DNA of 64,000 nt, taken from assembly GCA_013397455.1 (NCBI GenBank), contig VYZB01000752.1, forward strand, positions 26,276 to 90,275. Direction: 5' to 3'. The DNA comes from Crotophaga sulcirostris. Its lineage: Eukaryota > Chordata > Aves > Cuculiformes > Crotophagidae. Below the pieces are notes generated by a model. That model was not told the DNA's origin and ran no database searches. It saw nothing but the letters and a program-made list of their open reading frames with translations. Positions 41,386-51,691 of this stretch are shown piece by piece (the stretch's first letter is position 1; every line of letters starts with the position of its first letter). The translations under genes were made by a program, and so were the position numbers.

Positions 41386-41876
41386 AGGTGTGCTCAAGGA
41401 CATCTGCATCTCCCATATGGAATTGCCTCCAAAAGCTCCATCTGGGGCCTTTGTAAAATGGCAGCAAGCCACTTTTGTACAAGACGAGGAGAGCAGAAAG
41501 ACCCTGGATGCCTTGCGCCAGCGGTAACGAATCGCTTGATAACCAGTCTCTCATTCTCTTCCCTCCCCAACCGAGAAACTTCATTTCGCAAGGAGAACAG
41601 CATTAACCAAACGTGCTTTGTCCTCCCCGCCGCGCACTGCACACAATGCCCTGGCGAGGAGCACGGAGAGAGGAAAGCTGGGAGCAGCTGGTGAGGACGC
41701 GGTGCCAGCGCTCGCACAGGGCTTTTCAAAAGCCGGGGCTTGCATGGCGGAGGGAGGAGAGCCTGGGGGAGCCGGGGGTTTGTGCTGGCGGGGGGCGAGT
41801 GGTCGCTGGGAACGCGCTGAGGCGAGGCACACACATACACATCCTCCCTCCTCCATTAATGCTCAGCGAGGGGAGA
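41386..41876. other. GC-rich shore between two CR1 copies, no gene recognised
   Basis: The stretch starts ordinary and becomes CG-rich from about 41,510, with several CGCG and GGCGG clusters between 41,620 and 41,830. It could be the upstream part of the macroH2A1 CpG island or hold an alternative first exon: GGGAGCAGCTG followed by GTGAGG gives a donor-like site at 41,691. Several overlapping open frames occur on both strands, as expected from GC-rich DNA with few stops; none has a recognisable domain. Confidence 0.45.
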
Positions 41877-42450
41877 GCCAACCGTGTCCTGGGTGCATCC
41901 AGCACGGCATCGCCAGCCCCGTGAGGGAGGGGATTGTCCCACTCTGCGCTGCACCTCGAGTGTTGTGTTCAGTTTTGGGCACCGCAGTATAAAACGGATC
42001 AAAGGCTACTGGAGTGTCCAGAGCAGGCCACAAAGCTGGTGAAAGGTCTAGAGGGGAAGTCGTATGAAGAGTGGCTGAAGTCACTGGCTCTGTTCAGCCC
42101 GGAGGAGACTGAGGGGCCGTTTGCTGCTTCCTCACAAGAGGACGAGGGGGAGCAGGCACTGAGCTCTTCTCTCTGGTGACCAACGGCAGCACCTGAGGGA
42201 ATGGCGGGAAGATGTGCCCGGGGAGGGTTAGGCTGGACATCAGGCAAAGGTTCTTCACCCAGAGGGTGGTGGAGCACTGGAACAGCTCCCCAGGGAAGCA
42301 GTCAGGGCGCCAAGCCTGACAATATTCCAGAAGCGTTTGGACAAGGCCCTCAGACACCCGATGTGAACGCTGGAGTTGTCCTGTGCTGGGACAGGAGCTG
42401 GACCCGCAGGGTCCCCTCCACCTCAGGTCACTCAGTGATTGATTCTCTCT
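41877..42450 (+). mobile_element. CR1 LINE 3' fragment, divergent copy left of the gap
   Basis: This is a second 5'-truncated CR1 in the same direction, more diverged and of a different subfamily type from the copy right of the gap. Recognisable segments are GAGAGCCAACCGTGTCCTGG, GTGTTGTGTTCAGTTTTGGG, GGCTGGACATCAGGCAAAGG, TTCTTCACCCAGAGGGTGG and TGGAGCACTGGAACAGCTCC, then a degenerate tail TGATTGATTCTCTC. A part of the middle seems lost between about 42,115 and 42,190. It ends only about 35 bases before the N gap, inside the presumed promoter region. Confidence 0.9.
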
Positions 42451-42485
42451 GAGGGGAGGGGCCCGCGGTACGGGGGCGCGGGGGG

Positions 42486-42716
42486 NNNNNNNNNNNNNNN
42501 NNNNNNNNNNNNNNNNNNNNNNNNNNNNNNNNNNNNNNNNNNNNNNNNNNNNNNNNNNNNNNNNNNNNNNNNNNNNNNNNNNNNNNNNNNNNNNNNNNNN
42601 NNNNNNNNNNNNNNNNNNNNNNNNNNNNNNNNNNNNNNNNNNNNNNNNNNNNNNNNNNNNNNNNNNNNNNNNNNNNNNNNNNNNNNNNNNNNNNNNNNNN
42701 NNNNNNNNNNNNNNNN
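42486..42716. other. Assembly gap, 231 unknown bases
   Basis: The sequence is N throughout. It is flanked by GGGGGCGCGGGGG on the left and CGGGGACACATCC on the right. Very GC-rich, G-run-rich DNA is a common cause of sequencing drop-out in birds, so the true length may differ from 231. Any open frame that crosses it has no meaning. Confidence 0.99.
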
Positions 42717-42749
42717 CGGGGACACATCCTTGCCGCCGCAGGCCGCGCC
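42717..42749 (+). other. MACROH2A1: Probable 3' end of non-coding exon 1 of MACROH2A1
   Basis: Immediately right of the N gap, a CG-rich stretch runs into GCCGCGCC followed by GTGAGT, a near-consensus donor with its GT at 42,750-42,751. The gene needs an upstream 5' UTR exon, because exon 2 opens with an acceptor 29 bases before the start codon. A CpG-rich, ATG-free leader ending in such a donor fits what is known of macroH2A1 genes. The 5' end and transcription start are unseen and probably lie in the gap. A second, weaker donor candidate (AGCTG then GTGAGG, GT at 41,691) exists about 1 kb upstream. The placement is inference from signals only, with no transcript evidence. Confidence 0.4.
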
Positions 42750-42984
42750 GTGAGTCACTGCCGGGGGGGCGCAGGACGGCGGGGTGGGGGTGGCAACCGG
42801 CGAGCCAGGCGGGGTTGGGCTGTGAGGGAGGAGGGGTCGTACCCCCCACACCTCCCCCCCTCCCCTTCCCTGAGGGGGCACCGCGCCGCGCGGTCTCGGT
42901 TCTGCCTCTTCTCGCCCTCAAGCGAAGGCGGGAGGTGCAGCTCGCGGGGTGGCGGCGGCGGGGGGGGCTCACTGGAGAGCGGGG

Positions 42985-43660
42985 GTGCTGATGGATGAGA
43001 AGCGCACCGTGAGCCGGCAGCGCGCGCTCGCAGCCCACAAAGCCAGCCGTGTCCTGGGCTGCATCCAAAGCAGCGGGACCGGCAGGGAGAGGGGCGGGGT
43101 GCTGCCCCTCTGCTCTGCTCTCGTGAGACCTCGCCTGGAGCCCTGTGTCCAGTTCTGGAATCGCCAGCATAAGGATATGAAACTGTTGGAGCGGGTGCAG
43201 AGGAGGCCACGAATGTGATCCGAGGGCTGGAGCCCCTCTGCTGTGAGGACAGGCTGGGAGAGCTGGGGTCGTTCAGCCTGGAGAAGAGAAGGCTGCGGGG
43301 AGACCTTAGAGCAGACTTCCTGTACTGGAAGGGGCTCCAGGAAAGCTGGGGAGGGGCTCTTTGTAAGGCAGTGCAGGGACTGGACAAGGGGGAATGGTTT
43401 TACGTTGTCAGGGGAAAGATTTAGATTAGACATGGGGAAGAAACTCCTCAAGATGAGGATGGGGAGACCCTGGCCCAGGTTGCCCAGAGAAGCGGTGGAT
43501 GTTCCATCTCTGGAGGTGTTCAAGGCCAGGTTGGATGGGACTTTGAGGAACCTGGTCCAGTGGGAGGCGTCCCTGCCTGTGGCAGGGGGGGCTGGAACTT
43601 ATGGGCTTTAAGGTCCTTTCTGACCTAGACCATTCTATGATTCTGTGTTTCTGTTTCTAT
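42985..43660 (+). mobile_element. CR1 LINE 3' fragment, long copy right of the gap
   Basis: This is a 5'-truncated CR1 non-LTR retrotransposon of about 675 bp. It covers the end of ORF2 and the short 3' UTR. Diagnostic segments in order are GATGAGAAGCGCACCGTGAG, GCAGCCCACAAAGCC, CTGGGCTGCATCC, GAGCCCTGTGTCCAGTTCTG, TTCAGCCTGGAGAAGAGAAG, GGTTGCCCAGAGAAGCGGTG, TGTTCAAGGCCAGGTTGG and the terminal CATTCTATGATTCTG. The plus-strand reading gives the typical CR1 C-terminal peptide (LPREAVDVPSLEVFKARLDG), with frameshifts upstream, for example near 43,210, so it is dead. It lies in intron 1, just after the proposed exon 1 donor, in the same direction as the gene. Confidence 0.95.
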
Positions 43661-46600
43661 GGAATCTGGCCCTGGGTTGTGGGGGTTGTGGTGGGGGGCC
43701 GGGGGACGCGGCAGGCACCCACCCTGCATGGCGATCCCAGGCAGGGGCTGAGCTGCCGTTCCTTGCTGCTCCCTGCCTCTCTCTGCATGCACGGGCTCCT
43801 TTCCAAAGTCTTTCCCACCTCGGGTCATCGGGCAGGAGAAGATAATCCAGAGAGACTGCCAGTGAAAAGCAGCAGAACATGTTTGCAATGCGTTCTACTT
43901 CGGGGTGAATAAACTGTGGCACAAAAGTTCCCTACTGCAACTGAATGAATTAAATAAAAGCCAAATGACATTTTTAAAACCGTAAGCAAAGGCTTCCAAG
44001 AGTGGTAAAAATAAAGGTTCAGCTTGAAATGGGGCCCCTTGTTCTTCTGGAGCTGTCACTTCTGGTGCAGCCTGCAATATGTCTGCCTGCAGGGTCTGAG
44101 CAGCCCGCACAGGCTGGCTCAGGGTGGGGGTTTGGCAAAGGGACTGCGGGTACTGCAGGTGAATGCAGGTTCCTGAGGCTCCACACAAGGTAAACTGCAG
44201 GAGCAACTGCAGTCGGACCAAAAACTAACGTGTTTGAGTGTAGGACACAGTAAGGAGTACAGAGTGTTCCTGTAACTTATATCTTCCTATAATCCCTTTG
44301 TCTTGTCTGTAATCTTTAAAAGTAAGTTGCAGAAGGCCTATGAATTTGCATCTGAAGCCGACAGTTGGAACCAGCTTGCCTGCAAGTAGAGTGGTATAAA
44401 AATGAGGGTGCTTCATTTATGTTAGTGGAAAGAGACTGGTTGATGAAGTATATTTGAATGAGGCTTGTTATTTATCTCTTGACCATGCAAACGAACGGGG
44501 ATTTTTTCCCCAGGACGGTCTGTGGCTGTCACTTAGCAACAGGTCTGTAGGGAACTCTGCAGATCCACTGCCTCCCCCATTCCTAAGAGCAGAAAAAATA
44601 AATGATCTCAGGAGAAAGTGAGCAATTAATAATAAAAGCAGAACCCAGGTTCTTAGGCACAGCGCGGAGTTAGAATATGTAGGCAGAAACAAGACAGTTA
44701 CAGATGCTTTGAAAAGTGTGCTTTAATACAATTGGGTATGAGAGATTTTGTATCGAGTGGTCCCTAGAAAACTCCCCAATGTGCTCTGTGTGTGGTTTTG
44801 GGTTGTTTTTTTAAAGTGTTCTGAAAGAAAGAAATTACACAGTCACTTAGTTAATAGCAGTTGCAGGTTATTTTGGTATGTTGTGTATGGTAACCTTTCA
44901 CACTGAAATCTCGTAGGCCTCATGGGTTCCTGAAGAGTAACTTTGTTTTGTCTTGTGTAAGACATACCCATCTGAAGCCAGATGCTGACAGTGTAGATTA
45001 AGCCATAAGTGATTTAAAAACTAGTAGTGAGGCTAGAATTTGGCCTAACGACTGTAATATAGGAAGAGTGCTTAAACACTGCTTATTTTATACATCAGAA
45101 TTAGCAAAAAGAAAAATCCACCACTGCAGACTTAGTCTTTAAAGAAATCAACATATTTAAATTTACACTTAGGAGTCGCCTGGTTCTGCAGGTAAAATTC
45201 CAGTAATCAACAGTGAGCTTTGATAAAAGATATTCTCTTGGTAACATAGGTGATACAGTCGCATTCCTGAAGAATGGTCAAAATCTTGCGCACCAAAAGA
45301 AGTTCAGTAGTATTTTTTTACAACTCTGTCAACCAGGATCAAGGCCTGTTGTCTCTTCTGCATAAAAGATAGTTCTGCCCCAGGAAGGTTGTAAAGTAGG
45401 GAAAAAGGAGCAGGGATCTGGAACCAATGCCACAGCAGGAAAAAAGAGCCTGCAGAGAGAGCCTACCTTGGGAGAGAGAATATTGGCCCAGTGGGCAGTG
45501 CAGTGAGCATTTTGTTTTGTCAGCTCATTGCTTCCTAGAGGTAAAATCGGAAAAGAAAGATGCAGTGTTTGTGGAAAGAGTGCAGTGCTTGCTCACTTGT
45601 CAGGGAAAGAGGCTATAGACACACAAGGAGGGTCCTTATCTAGATCCATCCTAAAGAGAGGACAGGCAAGATTCAGCTCGTGGTCCTTGCTCCAAAAGGA
45701 GTGATGCTAGAATGGTGCCTTTCATGGTCTTAGTGGGTTGAGTTCTTGCACTCCCTTCCCTCAGCAGTATAGTGTTTGTCTTAAGTTTCATTCTACGTCT
45801 ACATTTTGTCTTGGAAGCATCCACGTGAATTCTTTATTGCATTTTTTTGTTTTCTTCCAAAAATGTCAAGGGGAAAAGAAGTTTTCAAAATGTTCTTATA
45901 ACAGTTTTTCTGATCGTTTAATTCATAAATGGTCCAGTTATTTAAGGTCCTGCATTGAATTTTATGCTTCCTACCTAGTATACAAAATGCTGTAATGCAC
46001 AAATGGGCTTGATTTCATGCAAGTACTCCCAGCAGTGGTCAGTGAAGACAATTGTATTTACATTTTCCTGACTATTGATGGCAGGATGCCCAGTTAAAAC
46101 TGTTGTCTTGCTCCCAGTACTGTGCAGTGGAGGTTTGCACATTAAGGAGATATTTGTTTCAGGGTTTCAAACCCATTGTGGGAGGGAAGGACTTTTGCCA
46201 GTTGAATACAATTGTGCAACACTATTTTGTTTTGCACACAGATTTAGTGAAAATGTTACTTTTTTTCTTATCCTTTACATTACCACTGTGGGAATTTTAG
46301 TCTTATTAATCTTCAATAGGAAGTACATATATTGAGCATTCCTATGTGAGGAATGTTCTCTCAGTTTTCCAAAGGAAAATAAATGCATGTGTGGTGCTAA
46401 CTTTTCAGATGAGGAATTAATGTAGTGCTGGAACGACTGTTTCACTCCTCTGTTCCAGACCACAAAAGGTTACTGCTTTGATAAAGCATCCAAGCTATAA
46501 TTTGAAATCATGTCAAATCAAACGTTAACTGAGTGATTAGCTCTTCTTTCATTACTGTCATACCTGGAAAACACAGTCACAGATGGAGACACTGTTGTGG

Positions 46601-48066
46601 TAGGCAAGCATTATTAGAGACCATTTCATACCAACTGTGTAAGCAGCACATCTTATAAATATGTCAGGGTAGCTTCTGATTAGCCAAGAACAGAGCAAGT
46701 TAGTTGTCAAAGCAAATTCAAATGTACCTTTTCAAAAAGAGTTCAGTGAGTGGCTATTATTATTATAGTACATAAATAGGTTTAAGAGAGAATGGCAGCA
46801 CTTAATATTGCTAATCTTTTGAAACAATGGAAAGAACAGAGCATTGCAGTTAATCTCTTGTGATACAAAAATGAACTTTCCAGCTTAGTGTTCGTGCTGG
46901 AAAGACAAGAAAAATACTTACTGAATCTTAGTATTTATCCTATTGTAGCAATGGTCTCCTGAATTCCACTAAACTTACTGATGTGATCATGTAGATCTAA
47001 ATTAAATCAGCTGTTTGCTGAGTGCAGTTAATAAAACCTAAACCCATGATCAGAACAGTCCCTGCCTGACAGCGATAGCATTCACAGTAATTTGTTAAGT
47101 CATTAAGAGCCAGTACCTGAAAACTACTAATAGCAGGGGGTTTTATTACTACTGTTTGATGAAAGTGTCAGATTGACTGAGCTAATGAACTAGTGGTATT
47201 TGGAAATTATGTATCGCTTTACCAGGATGTGCAGGCTGTGCTTATTATGTGATGTTAAACCTTTCGGAGAAACAGATGCCTATGTGCATTTTAGGAAGAT
47301 GGTATTTGAAAGTGTGGTTTAGTGGAGTATCTGTCTTCACACAGAAAAATATGGCCAACCAGAGTTATTACAGCCAATTTCAAACAGAAAAGTGTTAATT
47401 ATACCAATTTCATTACTATACCTTAATATTACTTTGTTTCTTAGAAATTGTATTTCTGGCTCAGAGACCTGACAGCAGGGGAGCCTGGTAGCTTGACTCT
47501 TTGCTGTAAGCCAAATTAATATACCGTCAAATTCTCAGTCTGTGAATTTTGAGCTGTTAGAAAGCAGTATGAATCTTGCTACAGTCTTTAAGGTGTTTCC
47601 AAAAGGCTATGAATAGGTGCTAAATTCTGCAGGTAGGGCGCTCTGTGTCCAGGCAGAGCAGAGCCACTGAAGAATAAAGCGTTAAATTTCATTCAGTCAG
47701 GGGTGGACTGGGATAAGCTGATTCGTCAGTGATATCCCCTGATTATCACAGTGATAATGTTGTGAACTGTCACGTTGAAATTAAATATTTTCTGTCAAAT
47801 CTTTGAAGACTTTGCGATATGTTTGGTAAAGTCTCTCAGTAATTCCATTGCAGAGGCAGGAGAGGAGAAAGAAAGGAAAGAACTGGGACATCGACAATCA
47901 TTGATTGTGATTTATTATATTTTTTAATGATCCTCTTTGAATCTTGGCTGAACCATGGCACATGTGATAAGGTTCCCTTTGGTTGCCTCCCTCATCTGCT
48001 GGCTAGCAGTGACTCAGCAAGCAGCTCTGGTTCATTAACATTGGCAGCATTCCAGAGTCTCTGGTG

Positions 48067-48317
48067 CTACAAAGATAAACCATTTGAGAACATGTAAGGC
48101 ACGAAGTTTTCTTTGGGTTTTGATTTGTTGCCATGCTCTTCACACTTGACTTCAGAAATCTTTTTTGTGGCTCTTGCAAGTGAAATCTCTTCTCTTTCCC
48201 TTCTCTTCCGCTGTGGGGAACCAGAAGTAGCGAAGAGACTTTGAGAGCTCATTGGGCCATCCCTCAACTCAAAGGCAGGGCAAACAGGTTCTGCAAAGTA
48301 ATGATCTTGAATCCATA
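48067..48317 (-). other. Antisense open frame in intron 1, charged peptide, not recognised
   Basis: On the minus strand about 80 codons are open, from just after a TAA near 48,320 to a TAG at 48,067-48,069, with an internal ATG at 48,267. The peptide has a serine-rich part (PMSSQSLFATSGSP), then a strongly basic/acidic stretch (QRKRREREEISLARATKKIS) that would make a nuclear localisation signal. A pyrimidine-rich acceptor (plus strand CTGAAAAAAATA at 48,325) lies just upstream on its strand, but the frame entered from that acceptor meets a stop at once, which argues against a simple internal exon. It could be a retrocopy remnant, an antisense transcript or chance. I cannot name a family. Confidence 0.15.
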
Positions 48318-51300
48318 ATTAAGCCTGAAAAAAATACCTTCCATGACAGGCTCTCTTTTTTTTCCCCCTCCAAATTACGTAGTTGGCAAAATTAAAAGTG
48401 GTACTTGAAACTTAATTGGAATTTCCCTCCCTCCACCCCCAACATCCAAAAATGCAGTGATTCACTACATGTTGTAGGGATGAGATCCTTGAGACAGGAA
48501 GCTCTGAATCTTGTCTTTATTGCATTTTACCCTTAATACCACAAGTTCCAGAAGTGCTTGCTTTTTCAATGTGCAAACCTCCCCACCTTTCTGGTTCAGA
48601 CAAAGTTTTTCCTCACAAATAAACTTACAGCTAGAAATCTCTTTAATGTACAGTGTGAGAGGATCAGGTTAATTGCCAAGATAGGTCCAGAGTTATCGTA
48701 AATATTAATGGAAGAAATGTGACCAGGAATATAAAATAAAGGGGGAAATAAATATCTAGAATTTGCTAAAGTGATAAAATAAGCTTATTATGAAAGAAAA
48801 AACCCCACACCATTTTGTGTATGGGTAGGTGTTAGCTGAGATAACAAGAGGCTTGGAGGTATTAAATAGAAAATAGTGTGTTAAAGGGAAGAACATCTTC
48901 TGAACACCAGATGAGAGAGGTTGCAAAGTAACAGCGGCTCAAGGGTGATGTAAGGGAGATTGATTTAGCGTGGTCGATGACAATTGACAGTATATTAAAA
49001 CTCAGCATCACTCGGACAGAGGATGTGTACCCAGAGACAGTGATATACAGTGCACATTTGTTTCAACATATGAAGGAACCACTTCCTTACTTCTCTATGA
49101 ATAGTAATTTTCTTGGAACTAAACATGAAAGGGCAGTGCTCTTTCATCTCTTTCTGTTACCAGCTACAGCACGACCATCCATGTGTGTCTTCCATTTGAA
49201 TTTTTAGATTGGATGAGCTGTATTTACTCCAGTTCCTTCAAAACCTCTTTGGTAGTAATTCAGTATTGTTCCATGCTTTACTCATACTTTGATCCAAATG
49301 TTGCAGCAACTGATTGCGAGATGACACTGTCCCAAAGGAAAAGAAGAAAAACCCTAACATCAGGAAATAAGGGTTTCTGTATTCTTTTCGAGCTATTCCA
49401 ACTATTCATAAACTCATAAGTAAAATGATTAATAGAAGTTTACTGTTTAAAACTTGCAGAGATTCCCTAGAAAAATTGTTTTTCACCATTCATCATGTTA
49501 AGAGACAAAGAAATTATGGGGGAAGCTGAAAGCACAAGTATCTCCCATGCCCACTTTCCATGGTATGTGGTTCGGTGAATTTCTTAACATTGGTGAGACT
49601 AAACATCTGTAGTAGTGATGAAAATGGGTTATGAACTATGAAAATAGTCTCTGGCAGAAAGTCTGTAGCCAAAGCCACACCCAGCCTTCTTGCTAACAAA
49701 GGCAGCGCTAACTGCATGACAAAATGCAGTTAAATGGAAGGTTTTTGAAAACAGTTGTGAGCTCCAGTTAGGCTGTTTCTCAAGGCAGGAAAACTGGCTT
49801 TTGTCCTCTTCTTTGCGGAATAATAGTTGTTACAGAGCTGACTTCACAGCAGAGGAAAGGAGAAGCAGCCCTTTTGATAGCTTCCCCGTTCCAAAGTTTC
49901 CTATCTGTTTTTTACATAAGTTTCATAAATGTAGTGTGACTTTCATCTGAGCTACTAAGATGGGATTATTTTGTTTATCTTTAACAAGCAGTAAGCCTGT
50001 TGCATTTATTTTACTTAATGTATTATGCAAGTATTGACTCTTTGATGGGTGGAGTATGGAGGTTTTTGGTATTTGAGTTTCTTTACGTTTCCTGAATGGT
50101 CTTCATTTGGCAGTTACATAGTCTGAATCTCAGTTACTCATTGAGATTTACAAGACTGCAGAACATGTCAGAACAGAAGTTACGAAGCTTAGAAGTGGGG
50201 TTTGGTGAACCTGTTTTGCCTAATCTTGAGCTTGCTCACTTGTTGTGGATTCAGACATATGGCAAATAGAGTTTGGTTCATAAGGACAGGAAGAGAATTC
50301 TGAATAAATGAGAGAAAAACAAAAAGGAAAGCAGAGAAATGGTGTCATGGGAAAGCAGGATTAAAGATGTTTCATTGGGGAGTATATAAACACACCAGTG
50401 AATTTGCTGTTGTATTGGGTAGGATTTGTGTAGCAAGGAAAGAACTAGGATGCACATGGCTGGTTTCCCTGGAGTTCAGACACGAGGGAGATGAGGACAG
50501 TATTCTGAGTTCATTTCAAAATCCAGTGCATTGCCTAAACCTTTAAAGATACCTTGAGAGCTTGCAAACCTTCTACCTCTTCGGATTTGTCAGCTTCTAT
50601 TTACAACCCGAGCAGAAATCAAAGAGAGAAAAAGGTATGTTTGACAGCTGTATCAGCAGTAGGTTTCTTCACCAACACAAACTGAGATACAGTTGTCAGA
50701 TATCTGTTGGGTGTTTAGACCACTGTTATGTTAAGGAAAAGTGACAGATTGAAGCTCCTCAGATTGTTAGAGGGCGTACTGAAGCAGTACAGTCTTCAGT
50801 GAGAAGATAGCTGTTTCACAGTAGGTTCAAATCTCAAAGGGTTCATTTCAGATCTTTCTAAAAATAGAACATTTACCATACAGGAGATGTAGTTTGCCGT
50901 GTGTAGGTCTTTGTTCTGTAAACTCGCACATACTTGAAAATCTGGTTCTTTATGGAAGGTGAATACAGTGTATGAAACCTTTAGTGGATGCAGTTTTTCC
51001 ATGTTAGAATGTTATTTGTGAGTTAAACAGTCCTACCACAGTTGTCCAAATGCCCAATCAAGAGTTTTTCCGAGATAGCAGAGGGTTGTGTCAGTCTCCT
51101 TGCAGAAAGCATCCTCTGCTTTAATGCAGCAGCTCTCTTATGTTAGGTAGTTAACACACTTCACTCCATTAATAGTGCTGGGTTTAATTGGTTAGCAATT
51201 TCAGAAATGGAATTGCAAAGCAGATTTGAATTAAATATTTTCTCTGGCTTATATGTTTACTGTATAATAGTATAAGATTACAATGGCAAGTAAACATTTC

Positions 51301-51490
51301 ATGTAAAATTATTTTAGGTTCTTGTTGTATATACTCTAAAGAGTCAACTTGTGTGTATGTTTTAGGCACCCTAATGCATTGCTTACCCGAAGGTACTGAT
51401 TTGTCCTGAAATTCAGTAAATGGTATTACAGCACGGTCCTTATCGATAACCCTTTGTTTTCTTTTTCTTTGTTTTCTTCCTACTATATAG

Positions 51491-51691
51491 AGTGCTGTTC
51501 CAGACCCAGTACAGACAAAATGTCCAGCAGGGGTGGAAAGAAGAAGTCAACCAAGACTTCCCGCTCTGCAAAAGCTGGGGTCATATTCCCTGTTGGAAGA
51601 ATGCTACGTTACATTAAGAAAGGCCACCCGAAGTACAGAATTGGTGTTGGTGCTCCAGTGTACATGGCTGCTGTTCTGGAATATCTGACTG
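51491..51691 (+). CDS. MACROH2A1: MACROH2A1 exon 2: start codon and first half of histone fold (CDS from 51,520)
   Basis: The exon follows a long pyrimidine tract ending CTATATAG and ends at G|GTAGGT. The first 29 bases are 5' UTR. The ATG at 51,520 sits after ACAAA, with an A at -3, a good initiation context. The coding part gives residues 1-57 plus the first base of codon 58. It starts [20 protein letters not shown], the type 1 N-terminal tail, then covers helix alpha-1, the L1 loop (HPKYRIG, residues 36-42, which differs from NYAERVG of canonical H2A and affects pairing of the two macroH2A-H2B dimers) and most of helix alpha-2 ([11 protein letters not shown]). If the exon is read through, a stop follows four codons after the donor, so splicing is required. 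Identification is by close match to the known family and is firm. Confidence 0.96.

Larger units (their letters stand above)
42445..42985 (+). promoter_or_regulatory. MACROH2A1: CpG-rich promoter region of MACROH2A1, interrupted by a gap
   Basis: The visible flanks of the gap (42,450-42,485 and 42,717-42,985) are dense in CG dinucleotides and G/C runs, unlike the AT-rich DNA on either side. They directly precede the only gene in the window and contain the donor assigned to exon 1. A CpG-island promoter without a TATA box is the expected arrangement for this broadly expressed histone variant. The GC-rich zone continues less densely leftwards to about 41,600. No start site can be mapped, because the core is not sequenced. 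Confidence 0.6.
42750..51490 (+). other. MACROH2A1: MACROH2A1 intron 1 (left end inferred)
   Basis: If the donor at 42,750 is right, the intron is about 8.7 kb. It ends in a long pyrimidine tract with CTTTTTCTTTG and TTTTCTTCCTA followed by CTATATAG. It carries the CR1 copy at 42,985-43,660 near its start, then AT-rich unique DNA with no further recognised repeat. The only noteworthy open frame is the antisense one at 48,067-48,317. Confidence 0.55.

Noticed and set aside
42094..43170. 358-codon minus-strand open frame, the longest in the window
   Set aside because: It runs through 231 N bases and two CR1 copies read backwards; the frame is an artefact of the gap and GC-rich DNA.
42755..43523. 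Minus-strand frames of 210 and 184 codons right of the gap
   Set aside because: They are the antisense strand of the CR1 copy and of the CpG-rich stretch, proline/serine-rich without a domain.
43243..43611. 122-codon plus-strand frame resembling a gene
   Set aside because: It is the C-terminal end of CR1 ORF2 in a truncated, frameshifted element, not a host gene.
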